DNA of 64,000 nt from Prevotella sp. (lineage in GTDB: Bacteria; Bacteroidota; Bacteroidia; Bacteroidales; Bacteroidaceae), in contig JAFXZF010000100.1 of the NCBI GenBank assembly GCA_017541365.1, positions 40,839-104,838 of the forward strand, in the 5' to 3' direction. The position numbers were made by a program, and so were the translations under genes. How positions within the stretch are numbered: the first letter of the stretch is position 1; each line of letters opens with the position of its first letter. The notes under the pieces are model-generated. The model did not search any database. It saw only the letters and a list, made by a program, of their open reading frames with translations, and had not been told where the DNA came from. Shown here piece by piece: positions 35,193 to 44,100 of this stretch.

Positions 35193-35885
35193 ATGAAGAT
35201 CTGCTTGATATTCGCTATGAGGGCTGAGGCTCAGCCCGTGATAGACTACTATGGACTGAAGGAGCAAGAAGGCTTCTTCAGTCCATTGCCTACAAAATTA
35301 TACAGAGACTCATGTGATTCTGTCTTTCTTATCCTCAACGGCGTGGACCACGATCGTGACCTGATAGGTTGTGAGGCAGCAGCCATCACCACACAGGTGG
35401 CAATACAGCGGTTGCAGCCAGACCTCGTAATATCCTGTGGCACGTGTGGCGGCTGGCAACGCTATGGTGCTGAAGTGGGACAGGCCTACATAGCCGACGG
35501 AGTGATGTTTCATGACCGCAGGGTGCCAGGCGATAACGAGTGGGATACCCAGGGCTTGGGCAACTACCCCGTGTGGGAGGGTTCATGGCAACTGGCTGAG
35601 AAACTCCATTTGCCCATGGGTAAGGTAACTACAGGCTCCAGTTTCGACCTCACGGCAGAGGAGGATGCCTTTATTGACCAAAACGGAGGCAGACTGAAAG
35701 AGATGGAGGGGGCGGCAGTAGCCTTTGTATGCTCACTGTACCATGTGCCGGTAATGCTCATTAAGGCTGTGACAAACCTGAGGGATAAGTGTGACGATCA
35801 GATAGACGACTTCCAAAAGAACATGAAGCAGGCTACAGCCTCGCTGTTGAATGCCTGTCATGGTGTGTTAAGTGAACTTAGTTAA
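35193..35885 (+). CDS. MTA/SAH nucleosidase-like protein (PNP/UDP family)
   Basis: A 230-residue member of the phosphorylase/nucleosidase superfamily. It probably removes adenine from methylthioadenosine or S-adenosylhomocysteine. The order is typical: KICLIFAMRAEAQPVID, ISCGTCGGWQ, TTGSSFD, and EMEGAAVAFVC where the Glu contacts the ribose hydroxyls. Differences from classic MtnN (GSCGG-type loop, RVPGDNEWD segment) leave the exact substrate open. The start ATG directly follows the TAA of the pectate lyase, so it may be read from the lyase transcript, although the functions are unrelated. Its stop codon lies in the hairpin of cassette copy 3. Confidence 0.8.
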   Translation: MKICLIFAMRAEAQPVIDYYGLKEQEGFFSPLPTKLYRDSCDSVFLILNGVDHDRDLIGCEAAAITTQVAIQRLQPDLVISCGTCGGWQRYGAEVGQAYIADGVMFHDRRVPGDNEWDTQGLGNYPVWEGSWQLAEKLHLPMGKVTTGSSFDLTAEEDAFIDQNGGRLKEMEGAAVAFVCSLYHVPVMLIKAVTNLRDKCDDQIDDFQKNMKQATASLLNACHGVLSELS

Positions 35886-35920
35886 CGAAAAGTTTGGTTA
35901 TTCCGAGACTTTTCGTTAAC
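35881..35920. terminator. Hairpin between the nucleosidase and holB (cassette copy 3)
   Basis: A perfect 13-bp stem GTTAACGAAAAGT / ACTTTTCGTTAAC. The arms hold the stop codon (TAA 35883) and both promoter elements of holB. There is no T-run, so termination is less certain than in copies 1 and 2. Confidence 0.6.
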
Positions 35921-35924
35921 TTTG
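35893..35924 (+). promoter_or_regulatory. Promoter of holB (cassette copy 3)
   Basis: TTTG (35893-35896), 20 bases, TAACTTTG (35917-35924), about 40 bases before the holB ATG. GAAAAGTTTGG is shared with copies 1 and 2. Confidence 0.78.
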
Positions 35925-35964
35925 CATTTTAAAGGGACTATGTGCTTTACGCAAACGAAAACGG

Positions 35965-37128
35965 ATGACATTCAGCGACATTATAGGACAGCAGGATATG
36001 GCACAGCGACTGAAGTCGTTGGCTGATGAGGGCAGACTGCCCCACGCCATGATGCTATGCGGTCCTGATGGCATTGGTAAAATGGCACTCGCCATATCTC
36101 TTGCAACGTATCTCTTGAATGGGGTTCAAGAAAGTTCAAAAGTTCAAAGGTTCAAGGTGCACGGCATAGAGCATCCTGACCTGCACTTTACCTTCCCCAC
36201 GATAAAGTTGAAGAAATGGAACTCGGAGTATAAGCCGATAAGCGATGACTTCATAGAGCAGTGGAAGGAAATGATCTCACCCCAGCCCTCTCATATAGAG
36301 AGGGAGCAAGGAAGGAATGATGTGAACCCTTACTTCTCGCTTGCCGACTGGATGGAGGCGATGAAGGCAGAGAAGCAACAGGCAGTGATAACCGTAGGCG
36401 AGGCTGACGAACTGATGAAGCGCCTCTATATGAAGTCCAATCAGGGCGGATGGAAGATAAGCATCATATGGTTGCCTGAGAGGATGAACCTCGAGTGTGC
36501 CAACAAGATGCTGAAGCTGATAGAGGAACCTCCTCAACAGACACTCTTCATCCTTGTATGCAGAGAACCAGAGCAACTCATTGAGACGATACGCTCCAGG
36601 GTGCAGCGATTTGACGTGAAGCCGATAGCTCATGAGGAAATGGTGAAAGCGCTGAAAGAGCGCAGAGCCTTGGGCGATGACGATGCCGAGAGGGTGGCAC
36701 GTCTGGCAGGCGGCAATTGGCTCGCTGCGTTGGAGGAACTTGATGCCGGCAATGAGAACAGGCTGTTCTTCGACTACTTCGTGACGCTGATGCGAAAGGC
36801 ATACATGCGTGATGTGAAGGACCTAAAGCGATGGGCGGAGAGCGTATCGGCATTGGGTAGGGAGGAACAGAAACGATTGCTCGCCTATTTCCTCAGAATG
36901 ATTCGCGAGGCCTTTATGTATAACTTCCACAATAGGGAACTGATATACATGACGGAAGAGGAGGAGATGTTCTGCCAGAAGTTTGCTCGCTTCATAAATG
37001 AGAATAATGTACTTGGCTTTCAGGAACTGTTCCAGATAGCCATGCGCGATATAGGACAAAATGCTAACGGCCGCATGGTGTTTTTCGACATCACAATGAA
37101 GACGGCAGTGCTGATACATAATTCATAG
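35965..37128 (+). CDS. holB: DNA polymerase III delta-prime subunit, zinc module replaced by repeat
   Basis: Clamp-loader subunit. The AAA+ fold has IIGQQDMAQRLKSL, Walker A-like GPDGIGKM (residues 33-40), HPDLHFTFP (70-78), a sensor/arginine segment IRSRVQRFDVKP and a helical C-terminus. In the family the stretch before HPDLHF normally holds four cysteines that bind zinc. Here residues about 52-68 (NGVQESSKVQRFKVHGI) contain no cysteine and are encoded by a TTCAA tandem repeat. A second insert at residues 105-120 (SPQPSHIEREQGRNDV) comes from the C/G-rich palindrome family. The frame remains open. It heads holB-ricT-gldH-porX-tsaE, spacings short. It is probably functional because it is essential and otherwise intact. 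Confidence 0.92.
   Translation: MTFSDIIGQQDMAQRLKSLADEGRLPHAMMLCGPDGIGKMALAISLATYLLNGVQESSKVQRFKVHGIEHPDLHFTFPTIKLKKWNSEYKPISDDFIEQWKEMISPQPSHIEREQGRNDVNPYFSLADWMEAMKAEKQQAVITVGEADELMKRLYMKSNQGGWKISIIWLPERMNLECANKMLKLIEEPPQQTLFILVCREPEQLIETIRSRVQRFDVKPIAHEEMVKALKERRALGDDDAERVARLAGGNWLAALEELDAGNENRLFFDYFVTLMRKAYMRDVKDLKRWAESVSALGREEQKRLLAYFLRMIREAFMYNFHNRELIYMTEEEEMFCQKFARFINENNVLGFQELFQIAMRDIGQNANGRMVFFDITMKTAVLIHNS
36123..36157. repeat. GTTCAAAAGTTCAAAGG repeat inside holB
   Basis: Four TTCAA units in tandem at the position of the zinc-binding loop. Intergenic copies of the same repeat are at 40304 and 62016. Confidence 0.88.
36275..36310. repeat. C/G-rich palindrome inside holB
   Basis: TCACCCC-AG then CCCTCTC-atata-GAGAGGG. 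The reverse complement, with its GGGGTGAGATC tail, matches the copy in the plug protein at 16091. Confidence 0.8.
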
Positions 37129-37157
37129 ATTGTAAGATAAAAGATTAGAGATAATAG
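37126..37157. repeat. AGATTAGAGATAATAGATG-type repeat
   Basis: A short A/T-rich tandem tract fills the holB-ricT spacer. Confidence 0.6.
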
Positions 37158-38267
37158 ATGGTTGATTACCAAAATATGAAATTTACTCTCGGACCCACAT
37201 GCGCAAGAGGACTAAGCGCTAAGGGAGTGGGCAGGAGCGACCACCAGTTGAATACCTACGACTGGCTTGCCGACGTGCCAGGCAACGCAGAGAGTACCGA
37301 CCTTGTGGAGGTGCAGTTTAAGAATACCCGCAAGGCATATTACCATAACGTCAATGGCTTGGACCTAAAGAAAGGTGACTGGGTGGCTGTGGAGGCAAAC
37401 CCAGGACATGATATCGGAGTGGTGTCAATGACGGGAAGGCTCGTGACTCTGCAGATAAAGAAGGCCAACCTGAAGTCGGCAGAGGATATACGTAAGGTAT
37501 ATCGCTTTGTGAAGGATACCGACATGGACCGCTACTATGAGGCAAAGAGCCGTGAGGAGGCTACGATGATACAGAGCCGACAGATAGCCAAGGACCTGGG
37601 ACTGGACATGAAGATAGGTGACGTGGAGTATCAGGGTGATGGCAACAAGGCGATATTCTACTATATAGCCGATGAGCGCGTGGACTTCCGCCAGCTCATC
37701 AAGGTGCTCGCAGACACTTTTCATGTGCGCATAGAGATGAAGCAGATAGGTGCCAGGCAGGAGGCAGGGCGTATAGGTGGCACAGGCCCCTGTGGCAGAG
37801 AATTGTGCTGCGCTACGTGGATGAAGGCTTTCTCCAGCGTGAGTACCAATGCGGCACGTTATCAGGATATATCGCCCAACCCACAGAAACTGGCAGGTAT
37901 GTGCGCAAAACTGAAGTGTTGCCTGAACTACGAGGTGGACTGCTACATGGAGGCTGGCAATAAGATGCCTAAGAAGGATGTAGTGCTGCAGACGATGGAC
38001 AGCGACTACTATCTGTTTAAGCAGGATATACTGGCGCAGATGATGACATACTCCACTGACAAGAAGAAGCCAGTGAATCTGGAGACGATATCAGTGCAGC
38101 GTGCTCACGAAATCATAGCGATGAACAAAGAGGGCAAGAAACCTCTGTCACTCGCTGACGACGGCAAGGCTAAGGAGGCAGAACGTCCGAAGGATATGCT
38201 TGACGGCTCGGACCTTACGCGCTTTGACAGGTCAAAAAAGAAAAAAAAGAAACACAATCCACAGTAA
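37158..38267 (+). CDS. ricT: RicT/YaaT-like PSP1-domain protein
   Basis: Homologue of B. subtilis RicT (YaaT), part of a [4Fe-4S]-binding complex that affects RNA processing there. The PSP1 C-terminal domain covers residues about 45-275: VEVQFKNTRKAYYHN, IGDVEYQGDGNKAIFYYIAD, ERVDFRQLIKVLAD. Conserved cysteines are CGRELCCATW and CAKLKCCLNYE, likely cluster ligands. A lysine-rich tail ends the protein. The holB-ricT neighbourhood is shared with Firmicutes. ATG 37158 is taken; MKFTLGP at 37176 is an alternative. The function in Bacteroidota is not established. Confidence 0.88.
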   Translation: MVDYQNMKFTLGPTCARGLSAKGVGRSDHQLNTYDWLADVPGNAESTDLVEVQFKNTRKAYYHNVNGLDLKKGDWVAVEANPGHDIGVVSMTGRLVTLQIKKANLKSAEDIRKVYRFVKDTDMDRYYEAKSREEATMIQSRQIAKDLGLDMKIGDVEYQGDGNKAIFYYIADERVDFRQLIKVLADTFHVRIEMKQIGARQEAGRIGGTGPCGRELCCATWMKAFSSVSTNAARYQDISPNPQKLAGMCAKLKCCLNYEVDCYMEAGNKMPKKDVVLQTMDSDYYLFKQDILAQMMTYSTDKKKPVNLETISVQRAHEIIAMNKEGKKPLSLADDGKAKEAERPKDMLDGSDLTRFDRSKKKKKKHNPQ

Positions 38268-38284
38268 GCGCTTATATAGATTAA

Positions 38285-38773
38285 GTGAGAGTACTTTTCT
38301 TACATATTATTATACTTGCAATGTGGCTCCTCACGGCATGTACGGATAGTGATGTGGTGTATCACAATTTTGAAACGACTCCCAAAGAGGGGTGGGGCAA
38401 GATTGATACCTTGACGATGCAGACGGAAGAAATACAGGAAGCGGGAAGGTATGGTATAGAAATGTGTGTGAGAATTACGGAGGCTTATCCATATCAGACT
38501 CTCACCCTGATGGTGGAGGAGACAATACTGCCGAGAAACACCAAGGCGGTATATCCGATAACACTACAGATAGCTACACAGGAGGGGAAACGTAACAAGG
38601 AAGGACTGGCATACTCGGAGTTCATAAATAAACTGAATATACCATATGTCCGCAAAGGGGAGAAGATAAGGTTTAATATATACCACAAAATGCGACGCAT
38701 AGCACTGCCTGGCGTCACAGACGTGGGGATGAAAGTAGTAAAGAGTTATGGCAAAACTACTTTGGGTAGATGA
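38285..38773 (+). CDS. gldH: Gliding-motility/T9SS-associated lipoprotein GldH
   Basis: A lipoprotein of 162 residues. Signal peptide with lipobox LLTAC (Cys19), then the family opening DVVYHNFETTPKEGWGKIDT. GldH is needed for gliding in Flavobacterium and is kept in non-gliding Bacteroidota, usually next to ricT/porX. The start is GTG 38285. Its end overlaps porX by 26 bases. Confidence 0.85.
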   Translation: MRVLFLHIIILAMWLLTACTDSDVVYHNFETTPKEGWGKIDTLTMQTEEIQEAGRYGIEMCVRITEAYPYQTLTLMVEETILPRNTKAVYPITLQIATQEGKRNKEGLAYSEFINKLNIPYVRKGEKIRFNIYHKMRRIALPGVTDVGMKVVKSYGKTTLGR

Positions 38774-40304
38774 TGAGATAGAACATCTCAAGGCGCACAT
38801 ATTGTTTCTCGAGAAGAAAGGCTATGATGTCGTCGTAGCCAATAATGGTTTGGATGCTGTAGAACAGTGCCAGCAGCAAACCTTTGACCTCGTACTGCTT
38901 GATGAGATGATGCCTGGCATCACGGGACTGGAGACCCTGCAACGCATAAAAGGGGTGCAGCCACAGACGCCTGTGGTGATGGTGACCAAGAGCGAGGAAG
39001 AGGATATAATGAACCAGGCTATAGGTGCTAAGATAGCTGACTACCTCATCAAACCCGTCAACCCGATGCAGATATTGCTTGCTCTGAAGAAACATGTGCA
39101 CCAGCGTGAGATAGTGACTGAAGTGACACAGCAGAGCTATCAGCAGTCATTCATGGAGATATCGATGCAGATACAGGACTGCCGCACCTTCGATGATTGG
39201 AAAGAGGTATATAAGCGACTGGTAAGGTGGGAACTGGAACTTGCTGCTACGGGGTCGTCGATGACTGAGATGCTCAAGATGCAGAAGGAGGAAGCAAACA
39301 TAGGATGGGCTAAGTTTATAAAAAATAACTACATAGACTGGGTGACACCTGGCGCAAAGGCAAAGACGGAGCGTCCATTGATGTCCAACCGCATAATGCC
39401 CGACTGCGTCTTTCCTACTATCAGCAACGGCGAAAAGGTATTTCTCATTGTGATAGATAATTTCCGCTATGACCAGTGGCGTATGTTGGCAGAGGAGATC
39501 GGCGATATGTATGATATAGAGGAGAATCTATATTGCAGCATACTCCCTACGGCGACGCAGTATGCACGTAATGCCATATTCTCTGGACTAATGCCACAAC
39601 AGATAGCAGAGATGTTTCCTGAACTGTGGGTTGACGAAGACGAGGAGGAGGGAAAAAACCTCAACGAGTCACCACTGATAAAGACGCAGATAGAGCGCTA
39701 CAGACGTAAGGATACCTTCTCATACCACAAGATAAACGACTCTAACGGCGCAGAAAAACTACTTAAAGAGTTTAAGTCACTGCTCAACTACGACCTCAAT
39801 GTGGTAGTGATAAACTTTGTAGATATGCTGTCGCATGCAAGGACGGAGTCGAAGATGGTGCGCGAACTGGCAAATAACGAGGCAGCATACCGTTCAATTA
39901 CACTCTCATGGTTTAAGCATGGCGTACTCAACGAACTCTTTGAACTGTTGGCTCAGACGGATTACAAGGTAGTGGTTACCACTGACCATGGTGCTATAAG
40001 GTGTGACAAACCCGTGAAGATAGTGGGCGACAAGAATACCAACACCAATCTGCGCTATAAACTCGGTAAGAACCTCAACTGCCAGTCAAAGGATGTATTC
40101 GTGATAAGCAATCCACGTGCAGCGCAGCTGCCTGCCCCCAATATCTCCACTTCATACGTCTTTGCTACAGGCAATGATTTCTTTGCGTACCCCAATAACT
40201 ACAACTATTACGTACAGTACTACAAAGATACTTTCCAGCATGGAGGCATATCGATGGAGGAGATGATAGTACCACTGATAACAATGAAGGGAAGGAAGAG
40301 ATAG
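38748..40304 (+). CDS. porX: PorX: response regulator fused to a PglZ/alkaline-phosphatase-like domain
   Basis: Regulator of the Type IX secretion system. A receiver domain (residues 1-120) with phospho-acceptor Asp52 (LVLLDEMMPG), acidic pocket VDDE and Lys102 (YLIKPVNP). A helical linker, then from about 200 a PglZ domain (LIVIDNFRYDQWR, YCSILPTATQYARNAIFSG, VVVTTDHGAIRCDKP) with metal-binding Asp/His residues. Length 518 as usual. It overlaps gldH by 26 bases. Its kinase partner PorY is not in the window. Confidence 0.93.
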   Translation: MAKLLWVDDEIEHLKAHILFLEKKGYDVVVANNGLDAVEQCQQQTFDLVLLDEMMPGITGLETLQRIKGVQPQTPVVMVTKSEEEDIMNQAIGAKIADYLIKPVNPMQILLALKKHVHQREIVTEVTQQSYQQSFMEISMQIQDCRTFDDWKEVYKRLVRWELELAATGSSMTEMLKMQKEEANIGWAKFIKNNYIDWVTPGAKAKTERPLMSNRIMPDCVFPTISNGEKVFLIVIDNFRYDQWRMLAEEIGDMYDIEENLYCSILPTATQYARNAIFSGLMPQQIAEMFPELWVDEDEEEGKNLNESPLIKTQIERYRRKDTFSYHKINDSNGAEKLLKEFKSLLNYDLNVVVINFVDMLSHARTESKMVRELANNEAAYRSITLSWFKHGVLNELFELLAQTDYKVVVTTDHGAIRCDKPVKIVGDKNTNTNLRYKLGKNLNCQSKDVFVISNPRAAQLPAPNISTSYVFATGNDFFAYPNNYNYYVQYYKDTFQHGGISMEEMIVPLITMKGRKR

Positions 40305-40324
40305 TTCAAAATTTCAAGAGTTCA
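40304..40324. repeat. TTCAAAATTTCAAGAGTTCAA repeat
   Basis: TTCAA units fill the whole porX-tsaE spacer. This is an intergenic copy of the repeat found inside holB and hom. Confidence 0.75.
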
Positions 40325-40738
40325 ATGGTAATAAGGTTTACACTTGATAATATAAAAGAGGCTGCAAGGGAGTTTCTTGCTGCCATGAAAGATAAGGAGA
40401 CATGTCTTGCCTTCTATGCACCGATGGGAGCAGGCAAGACGACATTTATCAAGGCTTTGTGTGAAGAACTTGGAGTGGAGGATGTTATCACTTCACCGAC
40501 TTTTGCCATTGTAAATGAATATACTGATGGCGAAGGGTATCCTGTCTATCACTTTGACTTCTATCGCATAAAGAAGATGGAGGAACTCTATGACATGGGC
40601 GCGGAGGAATACTTCTATTCTGGCAACCTATGCCTTATGGAGTGGCCTGAGATAGTAGAGGAAGCACTTCCCGAAGAGACAAAAAAAATTACCATCACTC
40701 CGCAGAGTGATGGTAGCCGTGTGATAGAGTTCGTTTAG
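40325..40738 (+). CDS. tsaE: tRNA threonylcarbamoyladenosine biosynthesis ATPase TsaE
   Basis: Supports TsaB-TsaD in forming t6A37 of tRNAs reading ANN codons. The P-loop is APMGAGKTTF (residues about 32-41). TSPTFAIVNEY, HFDFYRI, and LMEWPEIVEEALP follow in family order. Its 137 residues are typical. It is last in the holB-to-tsaE run and overlaps convergent trxA by four bases. Confidence 0.95.
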   Translation: MVIRFTLDNIKEAAREFLAAMKDKETCLAFYAPMGAGKTTFIKALCEELGVEDVITSPTFAIVNEYTDGEGYPVYHFDFYRIKKMEELYDMGAEEYFYSGNLCLMEWPEIVEEALPEETKKITITPQSDGSRVIEFV

Positions 40739-41049
40739 AGTACAGACTCAAATTTCTCCTGAAGTTTTGCTTTGTTGGCAGCGCCGACAAACTTGTCAAC
40801 GATAACACCGTCCTTAAAGAAGAGGATGGTAGGGATATTGCGTATGCCATATTCGGCAGCGATGTCCTCACACTCTTCTACATTGCACTTGCCAACGGTC
40901 AGTTTGCCGTCAAACTCCTCTGCCAACTGACTGATGATGGGGCTGATCATCTTACAAGGTCCGCACCACTCTGCCCAAAAGTCAACTGCCAAAGGCTGTC
41001 CGCTGTTCTTCAGAGACTCAAAGTTCTCATTCGTAATAGTTACTTCCAT
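40735..41049 (-). CDS. trxA: Thioredoxin
   Basis: A cytoplasmic thiol-disulfide oxidoreductase with no signal peptide. The active site WCGPC is at residues about 29-33 and the cis-Pro loop is IRNIPTILFF. Length 104. It lies downstream of aroA and porW on the same strand with a 57-base repeat-filled gap. The stop codon overlaps tsaE on the other strand. Confidence 0.95.
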   Translation of the reverse strand: MEVTITNENFESLKNSGQPLAVDFWAEWCGPCKMISPIISQLAEEFDGKLTVGKCNVEECEDIAAEYGIRNIPTILFFKDGVIVDKFVGAANKAKLQEKFESVL

Positions 41050-41061
41050 AGTCTTTCTTGT

Positions 41062-41105
41062 TTTTAATTGTTATCTATTATCTATTATGTATTATCTATC
41101 ATCTA
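41062..41105. repeat. TTATCTATTATCTATTATG tandem repeat
   Basis: Imperfect 9-base units (ATTATCTAT) fill the porW-trxA spacer. Confidence 0.8.
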
Positions 41106-41106
41106 A

Positions 41107-44100
41107 TTAAAATCCATCCAATTCGTAATATTCATCTTCTATGGCATCCATAGACTTCTTGTCATCCTCAAGGATGTATGACTCTCCGCTGTCATTGCTT
41201 TGCTGCTGTGGGGTGTCATCCAGTATGAATGACTCGCCTTCGTTGCCTTCGTTACCCTTGGCAGGTGTATCGTCAATTATAATTACCTCTTCATCTGTAG
41301 GCTTCGTTTCTGCATCAGTTGTGATGACAAAATTTTCTTCTGTCTCATTCGATACAGGTGACGCTACATCTTCTTGTATTACAACTTCCGTGCCACTTGT
41401 TTCTGTGACAGGTTCCTCTGGAGCAACTTCGATAGCATCCTCTGAAGGAGCGACCTCGATAGCATCCTCTGAAGGAGTGACCTCGATGGTTTCTTCCTGA
41501 ACTTCGATTTCCGTTTCTTCGGGTATGGCAATAGTCTCTTCAGGTACAGCTATGATGCCATCACTCTCGTTTTCTTCCCCATTATTGGTTACAGGCATGG
41601 CTCCACCAGGAGCGACCTCCTCTGTTGGCAGCATAGGCTTTACAGGGTCGGTGTCTATAGGATTGCCATTTTCGTCAAGACGCTCTCGCTGTGGCATATC
41701 AGCCTTTACGTCACTCTTGCTCTCTGTCTTTACTGTGACGGGTTCGTACAGCTGCTCAGGTTTTACGATGGCGAGAGGTGCGAAGTGATGCACGTAGAAT
41801 GTATCGTAATCGTTATAACTGTATCGCTGCCCTATGAGTTCGAGGTTGTCTTTTGATATGACGATGGCGCGTGCCTGGTGTGCAGTTTGGCGTATGCCTT
41901 CCTGTTGCATAAGGATATTGGCATACTGTCGTGCTTCATTGAAGTTGCGGAAACCGCTTACCGTCATATGGTGCATCCCCTGTGCATTGTCGATGGTGAT
42001 ATCAAAATTACGCACCAAGAACGATGTGAAGTTGTATCTTGCCAACTGGAAAAGCAACTGATTTTCCTTGAGAGAGTCAGGCGCATATGCAAAGACAAAG
42101 AGGAAGTCCGTGTTAGGATCGGTACTGAATGTTCGAGCTGCTATGCTGTCAGCATCTGTCAGTACTCCCGTGCGACGGTTCCATACATCGCCGAGGTCAA
42201 ACTTCGCACCATAGAGTCGCTTACCGGCTTTCACACCATTTATTATCATACCAGCCATCTCGCTGACAGGACTCTTGGGATAGTTCTTGACGATATCCTC
42301 CATACTCTCTGTGCATGACTTTACGTCACCATCGTTGAGTTTTGACATGCCGTAGAGGAATATGAATCTGTCGCGGTTGTCGCCAAGAGGGAAACGGTTT
42401 TCTGACAACTTGACATTGTCATACACCTCTCTGAAACGATCAGTCTTGAAAGCTTCATATGTGGCACCATATAGCGAGTCTTCTATATGCTTGCCATAGC
42501 GTGCATTCTCGTAGAAATATGGGTCAGTGACGGTAAGTGTCCACTTGGATTCGGGATACTCCGCCTTCAGTTTGTCAACGTATGTCTGTGCCTTGTTGCT
42601 GTCGTCTTTCCTTGAGTGTAATAGGAAGAGGTGGTAGTATGCTTCATCCTTTGGTTCATACTGCGGATACTGCTCTTCCAATCGACGAAATGCCTTTTCG
42701 CTGAGTGGCAGGTTGTTGAGTTTGTCCTTGAATATTATAGCAGACTTCAGCAGGCTCTCCATTATGATATTGTCACTCTCAGCCTTCTGCTCATCGGTAA
42801 AGGGAATCTGTGCCAGATAGTAATCGCGCTTGTGTGGGTCGCTGACGGCGGAGTCCTGCTTGGCAGCAAGCATTTCCTGTCGTTCTTCTTCGCGTGCTAT
42901 GGAGTCACGTTGCTCATCGGTGAGGCTGTCCCAATCCAGTTCGGGAGTGTCTGTGCTATTGCTGCCTACATCTCCTACTACGGTCTTGTTGCTACGTTGC
43001 CAATCGTCTATGTTCTCTCGTTTTCCCCACAGGCGTTCGAATGCCTGTTTACCTTGTTGAACTGCTATAGGACTATAGAAGTACCATGGCGCATTGTCAG
43101 AGCTTCCCATTTGTGAAGTTGCAGAATTGGTAGCCCTGTTTGCAGCGGAGTTGGCCTTGATATTACTGCTGTTGCCTGTCGTCTGGTTTTTCTCTATCTC
43201 AGCCTGTGCAGCTTCGCGTGCTTCTTCTTTTTCTCGTTTTTTTAGAGCCTCGATGATGTCGTCTATCTTCACCATCAGATCATGTTCTGGCAGGCGTGAC
43301 AACTCCTGCAGGGAGTCTTGCAGATGTATGGCATCGGTGTATGGCACCAGTTCATCAAGCACTTTGGAGCGCTCTGACAATTGGGCATAGTCGGGACGTT
43401 CCTTGTCGAGCAGTCCAATAGCCTCGCCATAGCATCGCTTGGCATCGCTATATCTCTCCTTCTCCCAATATATGTCGCCGAGATGCAGCAGTAGTACACC
43501 TTTTTCTATTCCTGAGCGCGTAGCTTTTTTGTTGCCCTTCTCGTATGCGGCGATGGCGTTCGTCGTGTCCTTTTCGGCAAGATAGATATTGCCTATCGCG
43601 TAGTATATCTGGTCGAGAAACTCGCTGTTGTTGTCATCGCGTGCCATGCGGCGTAGTTTGCCGATCATCTTTTTTGACTGTCCCTGTGCCATTACCTCTG
43701 TCATGGAGATATTGGCATTGAAGCGCAACTCGTATGATGGGTGTTGTCCAATGACTTTCTTGAATGCCTTGTATGCCTCCTTGTTATTTTTCTGTGCAGC
43801 CTCTATCTGTCCCAGTAGGTAATATTCTCTTGCTCTCTGCTTCGAGCGCATCTCGTGTTTTATCACTTTACGCAGGTACTTCGCAGCCTCTGCAAGGTCG
43901 CCGGTATGTAGGTAGTAGTCACACAGGGTGTAGTCCCATTCCTTCTGTGCACGCCAGTCTATGCTGTCACGTTGCATATTGCGTATCACGTCTTCGGCAT
44001 CATATATCCATCCGCTCTCAATATAACATTTTGCGAGCCATGCCCTTGCCTTGCCGTATATGGCAGGTTGTCCTTTATACAGGCGTGACATGTAAGCGAA

